Of a DNA stretch of 22,882 bases, positions 10,900 through 17,914 are shown piece by piece (position 1 is the first letter of the stretch; every line of letters begins with the position of its first letter). The notes below the pieces were generated by a model. That model had not been told where the DNA came from. It saw only the letters and a list, made by a program, of their open reading frames with translations, and did no database searches. This DNA is from JBDHZK01 sp039811865 (GTDB lineage: Bacteria; Actinomycetota; Actinomycetes; Propionibacteriales; Propionibacteriaceae). The stretch is from contig JBDHZK010000030.1 in NCBI GenBank assembly GCA_039811865.1, positions 1 through 22,882 of the forward strand, given 5' to 3'. The position numbers and the translations under genes were made by a program.

Positions 10900-11748
10900 A
10901 TGCGCTTCGGCTTCGTGGTCCCCTTCAGCTCCGAACTGGAGTTCGCCGCGCTCGCGGCGCTGGGCGAGCGCTCCGGCTGGGACGCCGTCCTCACCTGGGA
11001 GGCGGTGTGGCGACACGACGCCTGGTCGACGCTGGCCGCCGCAGCCGTCTCGACGTCGGCGATCAGGCTGGGGACGCTGCTGACCCCGGCTGGCCGCTAC
11101 CGCCCCTGGGATCTCGCCGCCCGAGTCGGGAGCGTCGATCGCCTCAGCGGCGGCCGCGTAACCATGTGTGTCGGATTGGGCGCGCCCAACGACAACTGGC
11201 TTGCGTTCGAGCCGGACGAGGGACGTGCCGTCCGCGCGGCCAAGCTGGACGAGTCCCTCGACGTTTGGGCTGGGTTGCTTGCCGGGCAGCCCTTTGAGTA
11301 CTGCGGCAATCACTTCAGCGTCCGCCCCACGAGCGAGCTGAACCCACCGCCGCCCGTCCAGCGCCCGCATCCGCCGGTGTGGGTCGTGGGCATGCTCGTG
11401 CCCGGACGCACCCGACAGCCCTCCCTGGCCCGCGCGGCCCGCTGGCAAGGGATCCTGCCTGCCGTCGCGGGCGGCGACGGCGACTCGGGGCTCACCCTGG
11501 ACGCGCTGGCCGAGATCGTCGGACGACTGCAGACGCTGCGCGCCGACGCCGGGCTGCCTTGGGCTGGCTACGACGTCGTCGTCGAGGGCGACAGCCATGG
11601 CGGCTTCGGCAGCGTCCGGCCCCCGGTGAGCGCGTGGGTCGAGGCCGGCGCCACCTGGTGGGTGGAGTCGTGGTGGGACTTGCCCGAAGGCCCCGATGGG
11701 CTCGCCGAGTTGCATCGCCGCATCGCCGCCGGCCCGCCGCAGCGGTAG
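10900..11748 (+). CDS. Luciferase-like (LLM class) flavin-dependent oxidoreductase
   Basis: This is a 282-residue TIM-barrel protein of the bacterial luciferase-like monooxygenase superfamily. Recognisable segments are the first strand MRFGFVVPF, the RLGTLLTPAGRYRPWDLAARVGSVDRLSGGRV block (about 55-88) and VTMCVGLGAPNDNW. Later come FEYCGNHFSV and PPVWVVGM, where these enzymes contact flavin and substrate. Members use FMN or coenzyme F420. The sequence alone does not settle which, and the substrate is unknown. At 282 residues it is at the short end of the family. The ATG at 10900 has GTGAGG two bases upstream, which is closer than ideal; no better start is visible. It is the first of five plus-strand genes, with a 63-bp gap before the DUF1801 gene. 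Confidence 0.85.
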   Translation: MRFGFVVPFSSELEFAALAALGERSGWDAVLTWEAVWRHDAWSTLAAAAVSTSAIRLGTLLTPAGRYRPWDLAARVGSVDRLSGGRVTMCVGLGAPNDNWLAFEPDEGRAVRAAKLDESLDVWAGLLAGQPFEYCGNHFSVRPTSELNPPPPVQRPHPPVWVVGMLVPGRTRQPSLARAARWQGILPAVAGGDGDSGLTLDALAEIVGRLQTLRADAGLPWAGYDVVVEGDSHGGFGSVRPPVSAWVEAGATWWVESWWDLPEGPDGLAELHRRIAAGPPQR

Positions 11749-11811
11749 TGGCGGGGCGGTGGGCTCGGACTTCGACGAAGGATCGCACCCTCCTTGCGTC
11801 AGGATGTCGGC

Positions 11812-12195
11812 ATGAACGAAGTCGAAGCGCTGCTGGCTGCGGTGGAGAACGACACGCGCCGCGCGGACGCGACTCGTGCCGTCCAGGTGATGCGGGAGGT
11901 CACCGGCGCAGAACCCGTCCGCCACGCGACGATGATCGGCTTCGGACGTCAGCCGTACACCACCGCCGACGGCAAGCAGCACGTCACCTTCGCGGTCGGG
12001 CTAGCGGCCCGCAAGGCCGCCCTGACGCTGTACGGGTTGACCTTCTACGGCACCAACACCGATCTCCTCGCCCGATTGGGCCCGCACACCACCGGCAAGG
12101 GCTGCGTCTACCTCAAGCGCCTGGACGATGTGGATGAGGCCGTCCTGCGCGAACTGATCGCCCGGGCCTGGGCGACGAACCACCAGCCGCAGTGA
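11812..12195 (+). CDS. DUF1801 domain protein
   Basis: This small soluble protein of 127 residues has the DUF1801 (YdhG-like) fold pattern: VTGAEPVRHATMIGFGRQPY early on, then HVTFAVGLAARKAALTLYGL and a C-terminal GKGCVYLKRLDDVDEAVLRELIARAW. DUF1801 proteins are common in actinobacteria and have no established biochemical role. I chose ATG 11812 because AGGA lies about eight bases upstream; the frame also reaches an upstream TTG at 11794 without SD support. It follows the luciferase-like gene in the same direction and may be co-transcribed with it, but the hairpin at 12234-12258 probably separates it from the PIG-L gene downstream. Confidence 0.8.
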   Translation: MNEVEALLAAVENDTRRADATRAVQVMREVTGAEPVRHATMIGFGRQPYTTADGKQHVTFAVGLAARKAALTLYGLTFYGTNTDLLARLGPHTTGKGCVYLKRLDDVDEAVLRELIARAWATNHQPQ

Positions 12196-12233
12196 CCGAA
12201 GCTCGTCCGCGGGCTCGTTCGGCGGGCGAGGTC

Positions 12234-12258
12234 GGCCCCTGAGCCGGTCGAAGGAGCC
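12234..12258 (+). terminator. Hairpin after the DUF1801 gene (possible terminator)
   Basis: GGCCCCT (12234-12240) and AGGAGCC (12252-12258) pair at six of seven positions around the loop GAGCCGGTCGA, 39 bases past the DUF1801 stop. The core CTGAGCCGGTCGAAGG resembles a motif often seen dispersed in intergenic regions of high-GC bacteria. No T-run follows. Confidence 0.4.
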
Positions 12259-12336
12259 ACTCCTGGTCAGGGTCGCCGATGCCGGCCGTCCTGGCCGAGT
12301 TCAATAGACTGCCGCCGAGCCTGACAAGGGAGGGTG

Positions 12337-12957
12337 ATGAGGCGGCTGATCGTGGCGCCACACATGGACGACGAGTCCATGGGATGCGGTGGGTTGATGG
12401 CCAAGTACCCCGACGAATGCCACGTCGTCACCGTGACCGACAGCGGGGACGTCCGCGCCGCCGAGCACGCCCGGGCCATGGCCGAGCTCGGCGTCGTGAA
12501 CTATCGCAACCTTGGCTTCGAGGACGGCGTCACACCGCAGCACATGACGCAGATCGTGCGTGCTTTGGACGAGGTCATGGCCGAGTTGCAGCCCGAAGAG
12601 GTGTACCTGCCGTTCCCCTCGCTGCACCAAGACCACATCGCCGTCTACGAGGCCGGGATGCGCTCGTGCCGCGTGTCGATGTCGGCGACGCACTGGTTCC
12701 CGCCGAGCGTCTTCGTCTACGACATCGCTGTCTACGACGTGAACTTGTACCCCTCCGACTTGCGCTGGAACGTCTTCGAGGCACTCACCGAGCCCCAGAT
12801 CGACGCCAAGGCCGCGGCCTGCGAGGCGTACCAGTCGGAGATCCCGACCCAGATCCATCCGATCACGAGCGTGCGCCAGATCGCGGCCGCGGTCGGCCAC
12901 GTCCGGCTGCTCGCGTTCGCCGAGCAGTACGCGCTGGTGCGGACGGTGCGTCGGTGA
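12337..12957 (+). CDS. PIG-L / LmbE family deacetylase
   Basis: This 206-residue zinc-dependent N-deacetylase belongs to the family that removes acetyl groups from N-acetylglucosamine conjugates (as in MshB, PIG-L and LmbE-type enzymes). The metal site is intact: APHMDDESMGCGG at the N-terminus (H9, D11, D12) and SLHQDH (H97, D99, H100). Length matches the shorter family members. The frame could start at GTG 12334, but ATG 12337 is better placed behind GGGAGGG. Its stop overlaps the start of the WbqC gene by 4 bp (GTGA, 12954-12957), so the two are translationally coupled and probably act in one pathway. Candidate substrates are a sugar or glycolipid precursor. The family is certain; the substrate is unknown. 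Confidence 0.9.
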   Translation: MRRLIVAPHMDDESMGCGGLMAKYPDECHVVTVTDSGDVRAAEHARAMAELGVVNYRNLGFEDGVTPQHMTQIVRALDEVMAELQPEEVYLPFPSLHQDHIAVYEAGMRSCRVSMSATHWFPPSVFVYDIAVYDVNLYPSDLRWNVFEALTEPQIDAKAAACEAYQSEIPTQIHPITSVRQIAAAVGHVRLLAFAEQYALVRTVRR

Positions 12958-13595
12958 GGGTCGCGATCCACCAGCCCGACCTGCTCCCGTGGAGCGGCTT
13001 TTGGTTCAAGATGATCAACTGCGACAAGTTCGTGCTCGCCGTGCACGACCAGTTGCAGAAGCATTGGGTGCAGCGCCGCGTGATGATGCGTCAGACGTGG
13101 GTGTCGCTGCCGCTGGTGGGCAAACCGCGGCTGATCCCGATCAACACCGTCGAAGTCAAGGACGGCTGGCAGGATCACCTGGCGACGTCGATCCGCGGCC
13201 GGTACCTCGGCGCCAAGCACTGGAAGACCCGGGGGGACGACCTGCTCGACCGCATCACGTCCGTCGAGGGCTCCAACCTCGCCGACATCAACATCGCGCT
13301 GCTACATCAGATCCGCGACCTGCTCGGGATCGATACCGAGTTGGTGGTCACCCCACCGCCCTCGACCAAGGGGATCGACCGCGTCCTGGAGCAGCTACAA
13401 CTGGTGGACGCCACTTCCTACCTATCCGGGACCGGCGCGAAGGGCTACATCGACGCCGCCGCCGAGGCGAAGTTCGAGGCGCTCGGGATCGCGCTGCAGT
13501 GGTCGCACCACGTCAAGACCACCGGCGACTCCATCGTCACCGTACTGATGGATTACGACGACCCCATGGAGATCGTCCGCCTCGGCTCGGTCTAG
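12954..13595 (+). CDS. WbqC family protein
   Basis: This 213-residue protein of the WbqC-like family begins MRVAIHQPDLLPWSGFWFKMINCDKFVLAVHDQ, the diagnostic N-terminal block with the conserved HQP and the following PWxGF pattern. KHWVQRRVM and the LGAKHWK and SYLSGTGAKGYIDAAAEAKFEALGIALQW segments continue the family pattern. WbqC genes occur in O-antigen, polysaccharide and natural-product clusters, and the biochemical activity is not well established. I chose the GTG at 12954 because the conserved N-terminus starts there and it overlaps the PIG-L stop (GTGA). An in-frame extension upstream to 12279 is a shadow of the PIG-L gene. Coupling with the deacetylase suggests a joint role in modifying an amino-sugar substrate. 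Confidence 0.88.
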   Translation: MRVAIHQPDLLPWSGFWFKMINCDKFVLAVHDQLQKHWVQRRVMMRQTWVSLPLVGKPRLIPINTVEVKDGWQDHLATSIRGRYLGAKHWKTRGDDLLDRITSVEGSNLADINIALLHQIRDLLGIDTELVVTPPPSTKGIDRVLEQLQLVDATSYLSGTGAKGYIDAAAEAKFEALGIALQWSHHVKTTGDSIVTVLMDYDDPMEIVRLGSV

Positions 13596-13706
13596 CATCG
13601 GGAGTCCGACGACTCGACACTGGCCTGGCAATGGTTGCTGCGCATCGGCAGCGGATGGACTCGCGTGCTGAGATTCTTCACGCAAGGCGATCGCGAGGGG
13701 GCGGCA

Positions 13707-14750
13707 ATGTGGTTCTCGACGCAGAGCACCCGCGAGTTGGCATTGGCGCGGGGCGGCGGTCCGAAGCAGACGAGGTTCAGTGGGGCCGACCAGGCCGTCG
13801 CGGTCTTCGCCACGAGGTCTGACAAACCGGAACGTCCCAGCTTGGCGGGGGCTCCCGACGCGACCCTGAAGGCGCTGGCCGACGTCATCCCGGCGGGGAT
13901 CATCGCCATCTACGCGGGTGCCGTCTCGGTGGTGCAACAGGTGGCTTTGGCGGCCGGTGGCCAGGCTCGCGCCGACGTTTCCGCAGCGATGGCGAAGGCC
14001 GGCCGGTCGGAAGCCGAGATTGCGGCGGCCCTCGCCCCGATGCCCGTGGAGAGCGCGGTTTACGCCTGGGCCAGAGTCTTGTTGTTCATCGTCGGCCTGA
14101 CCTGTGCCGGGGTGCTGAGCTGGCGGGCGGCTTCGGCGGGCAACGCGGCGTCCGAACACCCGCGGACGCATGTCGTGGCGGAGCCGGTGACCACGGCGAT
14201 CGCCTTTGCCGGATGGGCCTTCGCGGCACCCGGAACCCTGCTCGCCCCGTTCTTCAACGCCACCTCGGTGCTGGTCGGCCAGACGGTGATCGCCGCTGTC
14301 GCGGTCTTGCTGCTGGCGGCAGCCGGCGGTCTGGTGCTCAGCCGGCCGGCGGATTCGGCGGCGGGCCACCAGGCGCTTTCGCGCGACCCAGGAAAGACCC
14401 CGCCTGCAGAGCAGACCCGGGAAGGTGTCGAGCTTGGGTCTGAGCCGCCGCCGCCCCAGCCGATCGGCGGCCGTTCGCACGCCGGCTCGGCCACCGAGGC
14501 AGATTCACCTGGAGGACAGACCGTTCAGTCCGAGGCGAGCCAACCGGCGGGCGTCCCGATAGAGCCGCCCGGCCAGACCGCCGCGGGGGGCGTGGGTTTG
14601 GTAGTGGGGCAGGACGACGTGCTCGCGGATCAGGGCGGGGGAGTCCGGCGCGGTGATCTCGGCGAAGGCGGCGCCGAGGGCTCTGCGGACTCGCTCGCCA
14701 GAGTGCCGCTCGCGGACGCGGGCGCGTCCGAGCTCGATCCGCGTGGCTAG
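13707..14750 (+). CDS. Four-helix membrane protein of unknown function with long disordered tail
   Basis: This 347-residue protein starts at ATG 13707, supported by GAGGGGG five to six bases upstream. Four hydrophobic segments are visible: about 57-83 (DVIPAGIIAIYAGAVSVV), 118-138, 160-180 (FAGWAFAAPGTLLAPF) and 187-211. The pattern of ATLKALADVIPAG, then a helix, then FAGWAFA resembles actinobacterial membrane proteins of unknown function, so I believe the membrane part is real. From residue about 213 on, the sequence is Pro/Gly/Glu-rich and looks disordered. Its last 82 codons, stop included, lie antisense to the end of the convergent glycosyltransferase gene (14505-14750). That tail may be genuine, or the result of a lost earlier stop. 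No function can be assigned. Confidence 0.6.
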   Translation: MWFSTQSTRELALARGGGPKQTRFSGADQAVAVFATRSDKPERPSLAGAPDATLKALADVIPAGIIAIYAGAVSVVQQVALAAGGQARADVSAAMAKAGRSEAEIAAALAPMPVESAVYAWARVLLFIVGLTCAGVLSWRAASAGNAASEHPRTHVVAEPVTTAIAFAGWAFAAPGTLLAPFFNATSVLVGQTVIAAVAVLLLAAAGGLVLSRPADSAAGHQALSRDPGKTPPAEQTREGVELGSEPPPPQPIGGRSHAGSATEADSPGGQTVQSEASQPAGVPIEPPGQTAAGGVGLVVGQDDVLADQGGGVRRGDLGEGGAEGSADSLARVPLADAGASELDPRG

Positions 14751-15611
14751 CTCGGGGACGCCGGCTTCGAAGTCGTCCATCGCGGCGATCGTCTGCTCGG
14801 CCATGCCGACGACGTCGGAGTCGAGGACGACGCCCGCACAGTCGGGCCGCAGGTACTCCTTGGCTCCGTCCCCGGTGAAGCCGATCACGTAGCACCCGGA
14901 CGCCATCGCCTCCGCGCCCGGCAGCCCGATGCCCTCGCGCTCGGCACCGAACAAGAAGATCGCCGAGCGGCCCATTTCCTCGGCCACCTGGGCTTGGGTC
15001 ATGCCGTCGATGAGGACGATGCGCCATTCGCGCAGGCGTCCGGAGCGGCGGACGAGCTGGACGGCACCGAGCAGGTCCTCGCGCCGGCGGCGCGGCATGA
15101 GGGTGATGATGCGCTCTTTCGGGCGGGGGTGGAAGCGCTCCTCGATCTCGACCGGGACGCGATGGATCGGAAAGCCGGGCTCGCACGCGTGGTCCAGGAA
15201 CGTCGCGATCGCCTCGGACACCGCGAGCGTGGCCTTCGCGTTCGGCCAGCCGGGGTACGCGCCGGGGACGTCGGTGAGGAAGTCGGCGTCGGAGAAGACG
15301 AAGTCCATGCCTTGGCACAAGACGACCACCGGCTGCCCGGCCGAAAGGAAGCTCCACTTCGAGCCGCCCGTTTCGGGCATTACGAGGACGTCCCCGGGCG
15401 CGAAGGGCTGCCGCATGCCGGCGTCCACCGGGGCCGACGCCGGCCAGTTGGGGTAGCTGAATCCGGGCGTCCCGTGCCAGACGCGGGCGTCGTAGCCGAG
15501 TTCACGCAGGTGCTCGACGTAGTTGTAGATGACCTTGATTCCGCCGCTGGGTGAGGGCAGGTCGGGGGCCATGAAGCGGATCACCGGCCGATTCGTCACA
15601 GCCGGATTCAA
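14505..15611 (-). CDS. Glycosyltransferase, GT-B fold
   Basis: The N-terminal Rossmann domain has VIRFMAPDLPSPSGGIKVIY followed by a Tyr-Val-Glu-His helix, the Gly-rich loop typical of GT4-like enzymes. The C-terminal domain has an intact E-x7-E motif in REGIGLPGAEAMASG (about 220-235) and VIGFTGDGAKEYLR, where the nucleotide sugar binds. Acceptor and donor are unknown. The TTG at 15609-15611 is the most upstream start, and a GTG at 15597-15599 is equally possible. Neither has a clear SD, and starting at the internal ATG 15570 would remove the first strand. The last 246 bp are antisense to the tail of the plus-strand membrane protein gene. Upstream, a 132-bp gap with the second 34-bp palindrome separates it from the thiamine-binding protein gene. 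Confidence 0.85.
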   Translation of the reverse strand: MNPAVTNRPVIRFMAPDLPSPSGGIKVIYNYVEHLRELGYDARVWHGTPGFSYPNWPASAPVDAGMRQPFAPGDVLVMPETGGSKWSFLSAGQPVVVLCQGMDFVFSDADFLTDVPGAYPGWPNAKATLAVSEAIATFLDHACEPGFPIHRVPVEIEERFHPRPKERIITLMPRRRREDLLGAVQLVRRSGRLREWRIVLIDGMTQAQVAEEMGRSAIFLFGAEREGIGLPGAEAMASGCYVIGFTGDGAKEYLRPDCAGVVLDSDVVGMAEQTIAAMDDFEAGVPELATRIELGRARVRERHSGERVRRALGAAFAEITAPDSPALIREHVVLPHYQTHAPRGGLAGRLYRDARRLARLGLNGLSSR

Positions 15612-15678
15612 CCAGGTTCGCCAGCGCGCCGCGCACAGGCATGGCGCTGGGTGCTGGGACGGCGCTGGGCAATAGCGT

Positions 15679-15712
15679 GTTGATTTGGGCCGCTTATGCC
15701 GACCAAATCAAC
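15679..15712. repeat. 34-bp intergenic palindrome, copy 2
   Basis: The arms GTTGATTTGG (15679-15688) and CCAAATCAAC (15703-15712) are a perfect 10-bp inverted repeat around GCCGCTTATGCCGA, itself partly symmetric. It matches copy 1 at 9054-9087 at 27 of 34 positions. It lies 31 bases past the stop of the thiamine-binding protein gene and upstream of the next glycosyltransferase gene, the same position relative to a minus-strand stop as copy 1. It is a possible terminator, or a dispersed intergenic repeat. Confidence 0.75.
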
Positions 15713-15743
15713 ATCTAACTCTGAGGTACCCCGTGGCCGGCCG

Positions 15744-16052
15744 CTAGCCCTCGCCGCGGCGCAGGGCCGCCTCCACCCGCTCGACCTTGCCGGTGAGTTC
15801 CCCGGTATGCCCGGGCCGAATGTCCGCTTTGAGCACGAGTGAGACTCTGGGCCCGAACCCACCGACGGCCTCGGTCGCCCGGCGGACGACGTCGAAACAC
15901 TCGTCCCAGTCGCCCTCGATCGTCGTGAACATCGCATCGGTCCGATTCGGCAGCCCCGACTCACGCACGATCTGCACCGCCGCCGCGACCGCCTCGGCAA
16001 CCGAATCTCCGCCGGATCCCCCGCTCGGGGCCACTGAAAACGCAACCAACAT
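15744..16052 (-). CDS. MTH1187-family thiamine-binding protein
   Basis: This 102-residue protein of the MTH1187/YqgV (former DUF77) family has a ferredoxin-like fold whose members bind thiamine or related pyrimidines. The signature is clear: MLVAFSVAPSGGSGG at the N-terminus, VRESGLPNRTDAMFTTIEGDWDECFDVV in the middle and PRVSLVLKADIRPGHTGELTGKVERVE near the end. Length is typical. The frame is open up to 16223, but that part covers the 85-bp repeat and two hairpins and has no family similarity. I therefore start at ATG 16050-16052; GGAGG is only one base upstream, closer than normal. The role is probably thiamine homeostasis. Nearby NifJ needs thiamine diphosphate, but a link is conjecture. 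I see no TPP riboswitch upstream. Confidence 0.88.
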   Translation of the reverse strand: MLVAFSVAPSGGSGGDSVAEAVAAAVQIVRESGLPNRTDAMFTTIEGDWDECFDVVRRATEAVGGFGPRVSLVLKADIRPGHTGELTGKVERVEAALRRGEG

Positions 16053-16065
16053 GCCTCCAGCATCG

Positions 16066-16088
16066 CTGGCGCGGGGCGCCGGCGCCAG
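16066..16088 (-). other. Hairpin just upstream of the thiamine-binding protein gene
   Basis: CTGGCGC (16066-16072) and GCGCCAG (16082-16088) are perfect 7-bp inverted repeats with a 9-nt loop, 13 bases before the chosen ATG. In an mRNA leader this would form a very stable stem close to the ribosome binding site. Function unknown. Confidence 0.4.
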
Positions 16089-16091
16089 GGA

Positions 16092-16133
16092 CCAGGCCGC
16101 GGGTTCGGGCTGTGGGGACTGAGCCCGGCCTGG
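16092..16133. other. Bulged hairpin upstream of the thiamine-binding protein gene
   Basis: CCAGGCC (16092-16098) pairs with GGCCTGG (16127-16133), and inside it CGGGCT (16106-16111) pairs with AGCCCG (16122-16127, sharing one base). This gives about 12 GC-rich base pairs with a one-sided 7-nt bulge. It directly abuts the 85-bp repeat. Confidence 0.4.
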
Positions 16134-16136
16134 CAG

Positions 16137-16221
16137 GTGGAAACGTGCGGCGAGTCGACATGGGACGGGCGCTTCAAGGCGAGCCGCGAGCCATCCCTTC
16201 GGACTGGCCGCACGATTCCAC
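16137..16221. repeat. 85-bp element with 14-bp terminal inverted repeats, copy B
   Basis: GTGGAAACGTGCGG (16137-16150) and CCGCACGATTCCAC (16208-16221) are reverse complements at 13 of 14 positions. Inner short pairings are possible (AGTC 16153-16156 with GACT 16202-16205; GGGA 16162-16165 with TCCC 16194-16197). It is the counterpart of the 86-bp copy at 10761-10846. Inside, 16171-16193 resembles the minus strand of 10789-10811 (17 of 23 by hand), hinting that the copies may be inverted relative to each other. Confidence 0.7.
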
Positions 16222-16229
16222 ATGTTTGG

Positions 16230-16260
16230 CTCGAACCCCGAGAGGGTACCGGGGGTTGAG
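16230..16260 (-). terminator. Likely terminator of the cyd operon
   Basis: CTCGAACCCC (16230-16239) pairs with GGGGTTGAG (16252-16260) as a 9-bp stem with one bulged base and a 12-nt loop. It lies 43 bases beyond the cydC stop on the minus strand. There is no U-tract, as in many actinobacterial terminators. Confidence 0.45.
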
Positions 16261-16303
16261 TCCGGGCCGAGCAGGTCGCTGCCTGAGACTGTCTAACGGG
16301 CGG

Positions 16304-17914
16304 CTATCCCAGGACGACGACCCGGTCGCAGCGCTCGATGACCGCCGCGTCGTGGCTGATCACAAGAAGCGGTTTGTCCGCCGCCTGGGACCAGATGTCG
16401 TCGATCAGTCCCGTGGCCGTCTCGACGTCGAGGTGCTCGGTCGGTTCGTCCAGGACGAGCACCTGGTAGTCGCCGACGAACAGCCGCGACAAGGCCAACC
16501 GCCTCGCCTCGCCGCCGGACAACGTCGTGCCCAGTTCGCCGACGACCCGGCCCGGGTCGGCGTACAGGCCAGCGCGGTGCAAGGCGGCGGCGATCTCCGC
16601 GTCGGACGCGTCGCGCTTGCCGATCCGGACGTTCTCGGCCAGCGAGGTGGCGAAGATGTGGGCGTCCTGGGCGAGGTAGCCGATCCGGCCGCGGACGTCG
16701 ACCGTCCCCGCCATCGGCGGGATCAGCCCGAGCAGCGTCGCCGCCAGCGTCGTCTTGCCGATGCCGCTGGGCCCGACCAGGGCGACCTTCTCACCTGGGC
16801 CCACGTTCAACGACAGGTCGGCAAGCAGCGCCTCACTGCCCGGCCAACCTACGCTCAACCCGGTCACCGCCAGCGTCGGGTCAGGCGCGACAGCGCTCGC
16901 CGGCCGATCGCCCACCCCGACCAGCGGAGCCTTCAAGACGGCATCGACCCGGTCCAAGGCGGCCCGAGCCCGGGTGAACGTCTGGGCCGCCTGAGCCAAG
17001 GTATTCATCACCTCGTGCAGCGCCAGCGGCGTCAAGACGAGCACGGCCAGCATGACCGGGGCCAAAGTGTCGGCCGCGACCGCCCGGCCGCCGATCACCA
17101 GCGCCGCGATCACCGCCACCCCCGAAGCCAGGATCTGACCGCCCGCCGCGATCCCGCGCACCCAGGACGACCGCGCCTCCGCGGCGCGCAGCCGGGCGTC
17201 CACATCGACGAGGCGGTCCAGGTGCGCGGCATCGGCGCCGTAGGCGACCAGGTCCGGGGCGGTCCGGCTGAGTTCGCGGACGACGTCCGCCAGTTCCCCG
17301 CGCAGCGGAACGGACTCCGCGTCGGCCGTCCGGGACGCCAGTCGGGCCAGCCACGGAACGACGATCCCGGCGAACACCGCCGAGGCGAAAAGCCACGCGG
17401 CCGTCCACGGCGAGAAGGTGGCGAACATGGCGGTCGTGGCGACGATCACCAACGACGCCGAAGCGAACGGAATCGCCACCCGCACCACCAGGTCCTGAAC
17501 CGCCTCCACGTCGGCGATCAGCCGGCTCAGCAGGTCGCCCCGGCGTCGTCCCAGCAGGGTGGTTTGTGCCAGGCGGCCGTAGGTGTTGATCCGCAGGGCG
17601 GTCTGCATGCGCAGCGCCAGGTCATGGCCGACGAGCCGTTCGACGTACCGGAAGAACCCGCGGGAAATGCCGAAGAACCGCACGCCGACGATCGCCACCT
17701 GCAAGTACAGGATCGGCGGGTGCTCGGCCGCCCGCGAGAGCAACCACGCCGAGCAGGCCATCAGCGCCACCGAGGACGCGCTCGCGGCCGCCGCGAGCAG
17801 GATCGAGCCGACGAAGCGCCACCACGGCCGCGACACTTCGGGCACCGCGCTGCGCAGGACGTCCCAGGAGCCCCCGTGTACCCGGCGCCCCGCGCCGCCA
17901 CGTGCGCCGCTCAT
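16304..17914 (-). CDS. cydC: CydC, ABC transporter subunit for cytochrome bd assembly
   Basis: This 536-residue fused membrane/ATPase half-transporter heterodimerises with CydD in the inner membrane. The complex is needed for cytochrome bd assembly; thiol (cysteine, glutathione) export and haem handling have both been proposed. The membrane domain covers about residues 25-310, with FFGISRGFFRYVERLVGHDLALRMQTALR typical of CydC. The ATPase domain has Walker A GPSGIGKTT (about 380), signature LSGGEARRLALSRLF and Walker B VLVLDEPTEHLD (about 483), followed by the switch His in VISHD. The ATG at 17912-17914 overlaps the cydD stop (ATGA), so translation is coupled. The open frame continues upstream to 19435, but that part is an out-of-frame shadow of cydD. 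It is the last gene of the cydABDC operon. Confidence 0.95.
   Translation of the reverse strand: MSGARGGAGRRVHGGSWDVLRSAVPEVSRPWWRFVGSILLAAAASASSVALMACSAWLLSRAAEHPPILYLQVAIVGVRFFGISRGFFRYVERLVGHDLALRMQTALRINTYGRLAQTTLLGRRRGDLLSRLIADVEAVQDLVVRVAIPFASASLVIVATTAMFATFSPWTAAWLFASAVFAGIVVPWLARLASRTADAESVPLRGELADVVRELSRTAPDLVAYGADAAHLDRLVDVDARLRAAEARSSWVRGIAAGGQILASGVAVIAALVIGGRAVAADTLAPVMLAVLVLTPLALHEVMNTLAQAAQTFTRARAALDRVDAVLKAPLVGVGDRPASAVAPDPTLAVTGLSVGWPGSEALLADLSLNVGPGEKVALVGPSGIGKTTLAATLLGLIPPMAGTVDVRGRIGYLAQDAHIFATSLAENVRIGKRDASDAEIAAALHRAGLYADPGRVVGELGTTLSGGEARRLALSRLFVGDYQVLVLDEPTEHLDVETATGLIDDIWSQAADKPLLVISHDAAVIERCDRVVVLG

Noticed and set aside
13596..13706. Short hairpin GAGTC / GACTC after the WbqC stop (13602-13615)
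   Set aside because: A 5-bp stem is too weak to call a terminator. The rest of this gap shows only the SD of the next gene.
13422..14480. Minus-strand frame opposite the four-helix membrane protein gene
   Set aside because: Arg-rich, low-complexity translation without domains. The plus-strand frame has real membrane helices and a good SD.
15643..15669. Short direct repeat GGCGCTGGG, two copies 18 bp apart
   Set aside because: Too short and GC-rich to separate from chance, and not linked to any other feature.
16053..16223. 57-residue N-terminal extension of the thiamine-binding protein
   Set aside because: It covers the 85-bp repeat and hairpins and shows no family similarity. The conserved N-terminus starts at 16052.
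16053..16303. Thiamine (TPP) riboswitch upstream of the thiamine-binding protein gene
   Set aside because: The minus strand lacks the conserved CUGAGA and the later conserved box. A CTGAGA occurs only on the plus strand at 16283-16288, the wrong orientation.
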